NCBI GenBank assembly: GCA_948467735.1
Contig: CAOKFN010000011.1
Span: 31,700-95,699 of the forward strand
Direction: 5' to 3'
Source: an uncultured bacterium
GTDB lineage: Bacteria > Bacillota > Clostridia > Lachnospirales > Lachnospiraceae
DNA length: 64,000 bases
Shown: piece by piece, positions 26,070-33,825 of the stretch
Layout of the letters: each line of letters opens with the position of its first letter
Numbering within the stretch: the first letter of the stretch is position 1
Translations under genes and position numbers: made by a program
Notes under the pieces: generated by a model
Told to the model about the DNA's origin: nothing
The model's input: the letters and a program-made list of their open reading frames with translations, nothing else
Databases searched by the model: none

Positions 26070-28835
26070 TCAATCCGCAATATCAAAATCAATCGTTCTG
26101 TTAAACCGATCGCATCCGGCCACAACGATTCTTACCGGCATTCCCAGCTTATAGCTTTTTCCGGTTTTCTCCCCTGTCATTTCGCAGGTTTCTTCATTAT
26201 AGTAAAAATAGTCTCCGGGCAGTCTGGACACATGTACCAGCCCCTCCACGGTATTGGGCAGTTCCACATAAATCCCCCAGCCTGTCACGCCTGAAATCAC
26301 CCCGTCAAAGGCCTCTCCCACCCGCTTCTCCATGTATTCCACTTTTTTCAGCTTGTCGGTTTCCCTCTCCGCCTCATCCGCACGGCGTTCCGTCTCGGAA
26401 GAATGCTTCGCGACCTCCGGCAGTATGCTTCGGTAGTGCTCCATACGCTCTTCCCCAAGCCTCCCCCGCAGCTGTTCCTTTATGATTCTATGAATCTGCA
26501 GGTCCGGATATCTGCGGATGGGAGAGGTAAAATGGCAGTAATACCCGCAGGCCAGCCCAAAATGGCCGGTACATTCCATACTGTACTTCGCCTGCTTCAT
26601 GCTCCGCAGAGCCATACGACTGATCATGGGTTCCTCCGGGGTGCCCGCAATTTTCGCCAGCAGCTTCTGGAATTCTTTCGGATGAATCTCCCCGGGCTGC
26701 TTTGGGGCTTTCTTTTTCTGTCCGGCGGCCCCTCCCATATGCTGGGCCTTCATATAGTATCCGAAATTATTGATAAACGCGGAGAGCTTCTGAATGCGCT
26801 CCCCGTCGGGCACGTCATGGACACGATATACAAAGGGCGCCTCCATCCAATAAAAATGCTGGGCCACCGTCTCGTTTGCCGCCAGCATGAAATCCTCAAT
26901 GATATCCGTGGCAGTATTGCGCTCATAAGGCCTGATGTCAATGGGATGTCCTTCCTTATCCAAATATATCCTGCATTCCGGGAAATCAAAATCTATGGAG
27001 CCGCGCCTGCGCCTCTTGGCGCGAAGAACCGCCGCCAGCTTTTCCATCTCCTGAAACATGGGCAGGAGCTCCCGATACCGCTCATAATTTTCATCCCGCT
27101 CCACAAGATTTTCCGTGGAGGGTTTCTCTGCCACGGAACGGTCTTCTTTTATAGAACACTCCTCTTCCATGGAACGCTTTCCTTCATTAGAATGCTCTTC
27201 TTCCATAGAATACCCTTCTTCCATGGAATGCTCCTCTTCCATGGAATGCTCTTCTTCCATAGAATGCTCCTCTTCCATGGAATGCTCCTCTTCCATAGAA
27301 TGCTCCTCTTCCATAGAATGCTCCTCTTCCATAGAATGCTCCTCTTCCATGGAATGCTCTTTTTCCACAAAAGGCTTTTCTTCCACGGAATGTTCCTTTC
27401 CCAATTCCAGCAGCTCTTTCACCACGGTATAAGACATCCGCTTGTCAACCCGAATCACAGATTCGCAGATTTCATAATCGGTAATTTCCCCGTTTAAATC
27501 CACCGTCATAAGGCAGCTCAAAGCCAGCCTGTCCTCCCCTTCATTCAGGGAACAGATGCCGTTTGAAAGCGCGTGGGGCAGCATGGGAATCACTCTGTCC
27601 ACCAGATATACGCTGGTGCCCCGCTTATACGCCTCCCTGTCCAAAGCGGAATTCTCCTGTACATAATTGGTCACATCCGCAATGTGGACTCCCAGATGAT
27701 ACTTCTGCCCGTCGAAAGAAACGCTGACCGCGTCGTCCAAATCCTTGGCGTCCTCTCCGTCAATCGTCACCATGGTCATATCCCGCAGATCCTTTCGCCC
27801 CGCCCTGTCGGCTTCGGACACCGTCTGAGCGGTTCTCCGGGCCTGATTCATGACCTTATCCGGGAATTCCACAGGCAGATCATACCCCCGCACAATGGAC
27901 ATAATGTCCACCCCCGGATCATTCACATGCCCCAGAATCTCCACCACCTTACCCTCGGGGCTTCTTTTATCCGTGCCGTAATCCGTGATTTCCACCACCA
28001 CCTTGTGACCGCTCACGGCGCCCTTGGAGCGCTCCTTCGGCACAAAAATATCCTGCGGCAGTTTACCATTATCGGGAATCACAAAACCGTAATTGTCCCG
28101 GGACCGCTCGTAAGTTCCCACCACATGGGTTATCCCTCTGGCTATAATCCGTATGATCTGGGCTTCCTGCCGTTTCCCCGTATTTTCCGGCAGAAGCGCC
28201 GCCTCCACAATGTCTTTGTGAAACGCTCCGCCCAGCTTATCTTCCGGGATAAACAAATCCTCTTCCCGTCCCTCGATTTCCACAAAGCCAAACCCCTTTG
28301 CATTGCTGATAAAGGTCCCTGTCAGCAGCTGTCCGTTGGATTTCTGGTATTTTCCTTTGACCGTGAGCATCAGCTGGCCCTCTGCCAAAAGCTCCCGCAG
28401 AATCTCCCGGAATTCCTCCCTATCCTCCTTGGATACCTGCATAAAAGCCGCCAATTCCTTCTCCTTCATCGGCACATATATGGGATCATGCACCAAATCG
28501 CAGATCACCTTTTTTCTGGCGGCTCTGGAACGCGGTTCTTCCTGCCGCTCCTCTTTCATGGAGCACTCTTTTTCCATGGAATATTCTTTTTCCATGGAAT
28601 GCTCTTCTTCCATGGAATACTCTTCTTTCATGAATCGCTCTTTTTTCTTGGAATATTCATCTTCCGCGAATCGCTCCTTTTTCTTGGGATATTCATCTTC
28701 CGCGAATCGCTCCTTTTTTTTAGGATATTCATCTTCCGCGAATCGCTCTTTTTTCTTGGAATACTTTTCTTTCGTGAAACGCTCTTTTTTCTTAGAATAC
28801 TTTTCTTTCGTAAAATGCTTTTCTTTCATCGTCAT
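26070..28835 (-). CDS. rnr: ribonuclease R with two repeat insertions
   Basis: RNase R is a 3'-5' exoribonuclease for structured RNA and works with tmRNA/SmpB on failed messages. The frame is 921 residues against about 700-820 normally. After a repeat-rich N-terminus (1-95) come a helix-turn-helix region (about 100-150), cold-shock domains (150-330), the RNB catalytic domain with DGEDAKDLDDAVSV, and a C-terminal S1 domain (GEAFDGVISGVTGWGIYVEL). The RNB domain is interrupted at about 475-572 by some 95 residues of EEHSME repeats, placed between the segment VVKELLELGK and YERYRELLPMFQEMEKLA, a loop in relatives. The catalytic aspartates are intact, so activity is plausible. The start is moderately supported. 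Confidence 0.95.
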   Translation of the reverse strand: MTMKEKHFTKEKYSKKKERFTKEKYSKKKERFAEDEYPKKKERFAEDEYPKKKERFAEDEYSKKKERFMKEEYSMEEEHSMEKEYSMEKECSMKEERQEEPRSRAARKKVICDLVHDPIYVPMKEKELAAFMQVSKEDREEFREILRELLAEGQLMLTVKGKYQKSNGQLLTGTFISNAKGFGFVEIEGREEDLFIPEDKLGGAFHKDIVEAALLPENTGKRQEAQIIRIIARGITHVVGTYERSRDNYGFVIPDNGKLPQDIFVPKERSKGAVSGHKVVVEITDYGTDKRSPEGKVVEILGHVNDPGVDIMSIVRGYDLPVEFPDKVMNQARRTAQTVSEADRAGRKDLRDMTMVTIDGEDAKDLDDAVSVSFDGQKYHLGVHIADVTNYVQENSALDREAYKRGTSVYLVDRVIPMLPHALSNGICSLNEGEDRLALSCLMTVDLNGEITDYEICESVIRVDKRMSYTVVKELLELGKEHSVEEKPFVEKEHSMEEEHSMEEEHSMEEEHSMEEEHSMEEEHSMEEEHSMEEEHSMEEGYSMEEEHSNEGKRSMEEECSIKEDRSVAEKPSTENLVERDENYERYRELLPMFQEMEKLAAVLRAKRRRRGSIDFDFPECRIYLDKEGHPIDIRPYERNTATDIIEDFMLAANETVAQHFYWMEAPFVYRVHDVPDGERIQKLSAFINNFGYYMKAQHMGGAAGQKKKAPKQPGEIHPKEFQKLLAKIAGTPEEPMISRMALRSMKQAKYSMECTGHFGLACGYYCHFTSPIRRYPDLQIHRIIKEQLRGRLGEERMEHYRSILPEVAKHSSETERRADEAERETDKLKKVEYMEKRVGEAFDGVISGVTGWGIYVELPNTVEGLVHVSRLPGDYFYYNEETCEMTGEKTGKSYKLGMPVRIVVAGCDRFNRTIDFDIAD
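27110..27415 (-). repeat. 18-bp tandem repeat inside the RNase R catalytic domain
   Basis: About 16 units of 18 bp in frame. The best units read GAG GAG CAT TCC ATG GAA (EEHSME) and contain the palindrome TTCCATGGAA; the outer units are degenerate, as in an array expanding from its centre. Confidence 0.95.
28550..28832 (-). repeat. 36/18-bp tandem repeat at the RNase R N-terminus
   Basis: Twelve-residue units such as FAEDEYPKKKER are repeated about five times (36 bp), then grade into six-residue SMEKEY/SMEEEH units related to the internal array. Confidence 0.92.
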
Positions 28836-28976
28836 ATCTATCTGCAGACTCCTCTTTTTCCATGCACATAAAAACCAAAGCGCTTTTCCCGTCTCCGGAA
28901 CCTGACACGGGAAATCATTCGACAGCGGACTATATTCGACAATACACGGTTATCGGCTGTAGAATGCATTTGATAA

Positions 28977-29008
28977 CAAAAAACACTCTTGCAATCCTAC
29001 AAGAGTGT
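28977..29008 (-). terminator. secG terminator
   Basis: ACACTCTTG/CAAGAGTGT stem followed on the minus strand by six T. It separates secG from rnr, which therefore probably has its own promoter or depends on readthrough. Confidence 0.85.
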
Positions 29009-29023
29009 CTCCCCAAAATGTAT

Positions 29024-29263
29024 TTATAATACATTCAGATTCAGTATTACCGCAAGAACCATAAACAAGACCGCCAAAACCTTGGTGAGCTTCACCAGAA
29101 GCCCCTCCATGGAACGTCCTTTATTCTTGCCCCAATAGGTCTCCGTCGTTCCGCTGATTGCTCCCAAGCCCGCGGACTTGCCCTCCTGCATCAATACCAA
29201 CACTACAAGTGCGATACAAACCACTATAAAAAGAATTGTGAGTATTATCCTTACCGCTCCCAT
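29024..29263 (-). CDS. secG: preprotein translocase subunit SecG
   Basis: A 79-residue inner-membrane accessory subunit of the SecYEG channel. Two membrane helices (IILTILFIVVCIALVVLVLM and LAVLFMVLAVILNL) flank a glycine-rich loop with QEGKSAGLGAISG, exactly the family pattern. ATG 29263 is preceded by AGGAGG. It is the first gene of the secG-rnr-smpB-ssrA cluster common in Firmicutes. Confidence 0.93.
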   Translation of the reverse strand: MGAVRIILTILFIVVCIALVVLVLMQEGKSAGLGAISGTTETYWGKNKGRSMEGLLVKLTKVLAVLFMVLAVILNLNVL

Positions 29264-29293
29264 TTCCACACCTCCTAATGTCAAGCACGTCCT

Positions 29294-29322
29294 ATTTTAC
29301 CACATATTTGCAGGAAATGCAA
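29294..29322 (-). promoter_or_regulatory. secG promoter
   Basis: On the minus strand TTGCAT and TAAAAT are separated by 17 bases, about 25 bases before the ribosome site. Confidence 0.65.
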
Positions 29323-29439
29323 TAAAATTTTATTTTTGCGCGGCGTTTTCCGAAACATTTCCGCAGGGGCAGGAACGGCGGCGTCTCATCTTCACCGCCA
29401 AGCTTCCCATCCTCGAATGCGAAACCGCTGACCTTTCGA

Positions 29440-30990
29440 TTAACGCAGCAGTATCGATTCGGACAGCCCCTCAGTTCCGTGCCCTGTCCGGACCGTTCCA
29501 TGCCGCGGCACGGCCTCTTTTGCCTGCGCTTTGAATTTTGCCGTCTCTTTTGCCGCCTGAGGAATGGCGATATTGGTGCCCGCCCCCGCCACGCAGCCTC
29601 CCGGGCATGCCATTCCTTCTATCAGACATCCGTTCTTCTTCCCCGCCTTGGCCAGAAGAAGCATTTTCCTGCACTCCGCCAGCCCTTCCGCATGCTCGAT
29701 CTTTACCTCCGTGCCGGGATAATATGCCTTGACGCAGTCCTCTATGGCGCTGGCCACGCCCCCCGCCACGCCGTAGCCGCGCCCTGCGCCGGACGCGTCC
29801 TCCATCTTATCCATGGCCTTGATTTCCTCCAGCAGAATGCCCTTTGCCTCAAACATTCCCGCCAGCTCCTCAAAGGTAATGACAAAATCCACATCCGAAC
29901 GCACCGTCCTGCGGCTGGCTTCCAGCTTTTTGGAGGCGCAGGGCCCGATAAACACCACCAAGGCCTCCGGATGCTCCCGCTTAATAATTCTGGCCGTCGC
30001 CACCATGGGCGTCAGTTCATTGCTGATTTTGTCAATGGTTTCCGGAAAAAGGTGCTTGGCCATAACGGCCCATGAAGGACAGCAGGAAGTCAGGGCGAAC
30101 GCCTGCTTTCCCGAGGCGACCTCCTCCACATAATGAGCCGCCTCCGCCATACAGCCCAGATCCGCCCCCATGGCCGTCTCATACACATCCGCAAATCCCA
30201 GCTCCTTCAAGGCGGTTTTAAACATTTCCGGCGTCACCTTCGGCCCAAACTGCCCCGCGAAAGCCGGCGCCGCCTGCGCAATGACTGTCCTGCCGGACTG
30301 CATGGCGCGAATCAGCTGAAATATCTGGGATTTATCCGCAATCGCCCCAAAAGGACAGCTCACCATGCACTGGCCGCAGGAGACGCAGATTTCGCTGTCA
30401 ATATAGGCCCGCCCGAATCTATCGGACTTGATAGCGTTGACGCCGCAGGCCGTCTTACAGGGACGCTGCTTGTGGCAGATGGCGTCATAGGGACATACCT
30501 CTCTGCATTTCCCGCACTTCACACATTTTTCCTGATCAATCACGGATTTCCCGTCCTTCATGGAAATCGCGCCCTTGGGACATACGCTGTGACAGGGATG
30601 GGCCGCGCAGCCCATGCAGGAATTCGTGACCTCATAGCGGTTTTCAGGACATGCGTTGCAGGCGGAGGGAATCACCTGCATCAAAGGCGGCTCATAATAT
30701 TTCTCATCAATATTGCTTTCCTCCAGCCCCTGCGTCAGATGGCCCGGCCGCTCCCTGTTTTCCGGCCGCAGGCTCATGCCCATGGCCAGACGGATGCGCT
30801 CCCGGATAATCGCCCGATCCCGATATACGCTCTCCCAGTGGAGGGGCTCTTCATAATCCACGATTTTGTAGGGAAGCGCCTCCATATCATCCTTTAGGTT
30901 CTCCGAAGTGTAGGCAAGGTTCGCAACCTCCCGAAACACCCGCCTCCTGCGCTCCCTGACCGGAGTATCGATTCCTCTCATATTGCTCAT
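29440..30990 (-). CDS. [FeFe] hydrogenase, group B type
   Basis: A cytoplasmic iron-sulfur hydrogenase of about 516 residues. Cysteine clusters CMGCAAHPCHSVCPKG, CVKCGKCREVCPYDA and CVSCGQCMVSCPFGA bind [4Fe-4S] groups. The H-cluster motifs are TSCCPSW (L1), FIGPCASKK (L2) and MACPGGCVAGAG (L3), a pattern closer to group B enzymes than to prototypical group A. It lacks the NADH-binding partners and maturases nearby, so its electron partner is unknown. Several possible starts occur in the first 36 bases; ATG 30990 is a guess guided by AGGGAG. Confidence 0.88.
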   Translation of the reverse strand: MSNMRGIDTPVRERRRRVFREVANLAYTSENLKDDMEALPYKIVDYEEPLHWESVYRDRAIIRERIRLAMGMSLRPENRERPGHLTQGLEESNIDEKYYEPPLMQVIPSACNACPENRYEVTNSCMGCAAHPCHSVCPKGAISMKDGKSVIDQEKCVKCGKCREVCPYDAICHKQRPCKTACGVNAIKSDRFGRAYIDSEICVSCGQCMVSCPFGAIADKSQIFQLIRAMQSGRTVIAQAAPAFAGQFGPKVTPEMFKTALKELGFADVYETAMGADLGCMAEAAHYVEEVASGKQAFALTSCCPSWAVMAKHLFPETIDKISNELTPMVATARIIKREHPEALVVFIGPCASKKLEASRRTVRSDVDFVITFEELAGMFEAKGILLEEIKAMDKMEDASGAGRGYGVAGGVASAIEDCVKAYYPGTEVKIEHAEGLAECRKMLLLAKAGKKNGCLIEGMACPGGCVAGAGTNIAIPQAAKETAKFKAQAKEAVPRHGTVRTGHGTEGLSESILLR

Positions 30991-31049
30991 GGCTCTGCTC
31001 ATCTCCCTGCTCAATGATAATTTGTATCACACCCTGCCCATATGGCGGC

Positions 31050-32183
31050 TTACCAAATCATAAAATCCCGATCCAGCAGCCGAAGCACCGCCTCCAGAAG
31101 AAAATAATCGCCGTAAATAATCGGCACCTCCCGATCCTCCGCCCTGTGATATCTGGCGGAACCGGCCGTGGTAATGCCGTCCTCCTCCACATTCCAGTTG
31201 CAGAAGCCCTCCGTAATCTTATGCAGCAGCCGAAGCGCCGGGTTCACATAAAGCTTCTTCTCATATTCCCCCACATGCTCCGACAGCTCCAAAAGCCCGC
31301 AGGCCGCGCACACCGCCGCCGTATTGTCGTAATAGACCGGCTCCGCAGGCGCACGGAAATCTATCACCACCTGATAATCATCCGCCGCGGCATTGGCAAT
31401 AAAATAATGGGCGGTGCGCTTTGCCGCGTCCAGATACTCCTGCCTGCCCGTATAACGGTAGGACAGGCTCATGCCGTAAATGGCCCATGCCAGTCCCCTT
31501 GTCCATGAGGAGCCTTCCCCATATCCCTGTCCGCCGGGCTTTTCCAAAACCTCCCCCGTCTCAGGGTCAAACTTCACAATATGATTGCTGGATCCGTCGG
31601 GCCGCAGAATTTCCTTCAATGCCGTATCCGCATGGGCCATGGCAAGCTGCTTCCACGCGGGACTGCCGCCCTCCTCGCTGCCCCAGTACAAGAGCGGCAG
31701 ATTCATCAGGCAGTCCACAATGGCAGCGCTCTCGCCGGGAGTGTTCCACGCCCGGAAATAATTTCCCGCAGGCTGAAAACGGCTCGCCAGAAGCGCCGCC
31801 GCATGAAGCCCCCTCCTCTTTGCCTCCTCGTCCTTCTTCAATCGATAATGGGCGGCCGACGTATGCAGCCACATAAATCCCAAATCGTGATCCACATGCT
31901 GATACTCCTCCAGCGCCTTATCCAGACGCTTTTCCAGCCCCTCGGCGCTTTCCGCATATTTCTCCTCCCCCGTGGCATGATACATCTGCCACAGCATCCC
32001 CGCCCAGAAGCTGTTGGTCCACCACGTCAAATGCTCCTCCCCCATGTCCTGATACCGTCCCTCCACGGGGATATAGGGCATCTTGGAGCCGATTCTGTCG
32101 CACTCTGCGGAAAGCTTCTTCTCTATCAGAGCAAAAATTTCCTCCGCCCACTTTACTTCCTTTTCAGCTATATGATACCTCAT
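31050..32183 (-). CDS. GH88 unsaturated glucuronyl hydrolase
   Basis: Removes the unsaturated uronic acid left at the non-reducing end when a polysaccharide lyase cuts a uronate polymer. The 377 residues form an alpha/alpha barrel, with the two conserved aspartates visible as Asp100 (DHDLGFMW) and Asp157 (IVDCLMNLP). No signal peptide, so it works on imported oligosaccharides. ATG 32183 has AGGGAGGAAGG before it. A PL26-like lyase lies at 34-36 kb on the same strand, the expected source of its substrate. GH105 is a less likely alternative. Confidence 0.85.
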   Translation of the reverse strand: MRYHIAEKEVKWAEEIFALIEKKLSAECDRIGSKMPYIPVEGRYQDMGEEHLTWWTNSFWAGMLWQMYHATGEEKYAESAEGLEKRLDKALEEYQHVDHDLGFMWLHTSAAHYRLKKDEEAKRRGLHAAALLASRFQPAGNYFRAWNTPGESAAIVDCLMNLPLLYWGSEEGGSPAWKQLAMAHADTALKEILRPDGSSNHIVKFDPETGEVLEKPGGQGYGEGSSWTRGLAWAIYGMSLSYRYTGRQEYLDAAKRTAHYFIANAAADDYQVVIDFRAPAEPVYYDNTAAVCAACGLLELSEHVGEYEKKLYVNPALRLLHKITEGFCNWNVEEDGITTAGSARYHRAEDREVPIIYGDYFLLEAVLRLLDRDFMIW

Positions 32184-32276
32184 TTCCTTCCTCCCTGTCA
32201 CCATCCAATCAAATATCTCGCAGCTCTCCTTCGCCGCATTCGCCAAGCCTATTTATAATTCATGACAATCCACATC

Positions 32277-32897
32277 CTATTTCGTAATCACCGCCCCGAG
32301 CACCCTTCCTGTCCTGATGCATAATTCATACCGGACGCCCGCCCATGCCGTAGCAAAAACCGAATTTTCCCGGCCCTCCCTCAACGATACAAACACGGCG
32401 CCGTCTCTGTTCTTCACGTCTATTGTCTCTCGCGACGACCACAGAAGCCTGCCCTTCAAATCAAAGGCGGCAACATTGTCCTGAAAATATTCACTGCCGT
32501 CCTTCAACAGAAAAATAAAAATATCGTCCCTTCGTATCCATCCGGCCGCATCGGAAAATACATGATAGCTTTTATCATGATAGCATATTTCAGATAAGGG
32601 CATTTTTATCATAGTATCTTCCAGCTCCGACAAATGTATCCTGAACATGTCCGCCGTATCGGACAAAAAGCTCAGCCATTCGCCCCATAAGACGTCCGGT
32701 ATGTATAAATCACCGTAAGCCCTGACGCAGCACAACGCTGCAAGCCGTTTCAAATATTGCCTTTTCACCGTAACACTGCTGCCATCGTACTGACAGAGCA
32801 GGCGGTCTATTTCCTTTTCCTCTTTCAAATGGCCGCCGGAACGCAGATAGCCTTTTAACAAAATCAATCTATCCGCCTGTTTCGCGCTTAAATACAT
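32277..32897 (-). CDS. hypothetical protein in the carbohydrate cluster
   Basis: A 206-residue soluble protein of unrecognised family. The N-terminal third is helical and rich in leucine and lysine (AKQADRLILLKGYLRSGGHL); the C-terminal half has beta-type segments (RRDDIFIFLLKDGSEYFQDN, GRLLWSSRETIDVKNRDG) that resemble repeated sheet strands. No catalytic motif was identified. GGAGG lies seven bases before ATG 32897. It stands between the GH88 and another unknown protein, so a role with the cluster is only inferred. Confidence 0.65.
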   Translation of the reverse strand: MYLSAKQADRLILLKGYLRSGGHLKEEKEIDRLLCQYDGSSVTVKRQYLKRLAALCCVRAYGDLYIPDVLWGEWLSFLSDTADMFRIHLSELEDTMIKMPLSEICYHDKSYHVFSDAAGWIRRDDIFIFLLKDGSEYFQDNVAAFDLKGRLLWSSRETIDVKNRDGAVFVSLREGRENSVFATAWAGVRYELCIRTGRVLGAVITK

Positions 32898-32921
32898 CAA
32901 CCGCCTCCATACGCTTGAAAC

Positions 32922-33058
32922 ACGCTCCAAGAGCTAAAACACGCTCCGATAGCTTGAAGCTCGCCCCAAGAACTTAAAACACGCTCCAATAGCTTAAAGC
33001 ACGCCCCAAAAGCTTAGAACATCCCCCAAGAGCTTGAAACATCCCCTAGGAAATTACC
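32922..33058 (-). repeat. 20-bp tandem repeat between two hypothetical genes
   Basis: About six degenerate 20-bp units of the kind GCTCCAATAGCTTAAAACAC. The period is not a multiple of three and stop codons occur, so it is non-coding. Confidence 0.85.
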
Positions 33059-33068
33059 TGCATATGCT

Positions 33069-33677
33069 TCAAAACAAATCCGCCAGCTGCCTGTATTCAT
33101 GTTCGGGAGCACGGCCCAGAAAAAGATTCTTTCCGCACTCCCGATTCCGAAGATTGCAGAGATTGACGATATGAAGCATATAATACCATTCCCCGGTATC
33201 AAAATCCAATTTCCGCTCATTCCAAAGTATCCTGCCATACTCCCCCGGTTTCAGGACAAAGGCCGTCTCGTTCAGGCAGTCCTTCCGGTAAAGGGGCGAA
33301 TCCACATTATGATAATCCTTATTGTGCCCCCTCCTCAGAGGCTTTTCACTGCGATGCTCGTCATAGAAAAAAGTCACCTCATACAAGGCATTCCCTTCCA
33401 CGGCTTCCTGCGCTTCTAAAACGGACGGACGAATGGACAAATTCACCAGCTTTAGTTTTTCCACACAGGAACAGTTGTCCCGAAAGGATTCCGTCCGGCC
33501 ATATCTCTCAAACCGAATGCCTCTCTGGTGAAAGTAAAGGCTCTGCACTGCGGCCTCTCCGGAAAGCAGAATTTTCTCCGACGGATACGCCCGCCCAAAC
33601 CGCTCCCGCGCTTCCGCAGGCCGCCCTCCCCGCTCCGCCTTCCCCCATGAAAGAGTTATCTCCTGAACCGCCAGCAA
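33069..33677 (-). CDS. hypothetical protein beside the PL26-like gene
   Basis: A 202-residue soluble protein beginning at a TTG codon with GGGGGG seven bases upstream. It has beta-rich segments (YEVTFFYDEHRSEK, VLKPGEYGRILWNERKLDFDT split by charged turns) and no recognised motif. The composition differs from the membrane proteins nearby and there is no signal peptide. It lies between the PL26-like lyase and another unknown protein on the same strand. Confidence 0.6.
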   Translation of the reverse strand: MLAVQEITLSWGKAERGGRPAEARERFGRAYPSEKILLSGEAAVQSLYFHQRGIRFERYGRTESFRDNCSCVEKLKLVNLSIRPSVLEAQEAVEGNALYEVTFFYDEHRSEKPLRRGHNKDYHNVDSPLYRKDCLNETAFVLKPGEYGRILWNERKLDFDTGEWYYMLHIVNLCNLRNRECGKNLFLGRAPEHEYRQLADLF

Positions 33678-33731
33678 ACAATACCCCCCTTTCTATCCAT
33701 TCTATGCCGCCATCCTATCAGCCGATTTCCC

Positions 33732-33815
33732 AGCCGACGAAGAATCACCGCGCGATTCTTCCGGCTGACCAGCTCCCGCATAGCTCTTCCGCCTCACGCG
33801 CCCCGCTCTGCGGGA
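33732..33815. repeat. two inverted repeats after the PL26-like gene
   Basis: CAGCCG-GAAGAATC pairs with GATTCTTC-CGGCTG at about 33732-33770, and CTCCCGCA pairs with TGCGGGAG at 33773-33815. No T-tract follows, so termination is possible but unproven. Confidence 0.4.
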
Positions 33816-33825
33816 GCCTGTCAGC

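Noticed and set aside
27110..27415. Possible CRISPR array
   Set aside because: The 18-bp units are directly contiguous, have no unique spacers, and keep one reading frame inside rnr.
27573..28871. A 432-codon plus-strand frame across rnr
   Set aside because: It is antisense to RNase R and its apparent repeats are the complement of the EEHSME arrays; no start signal was found.
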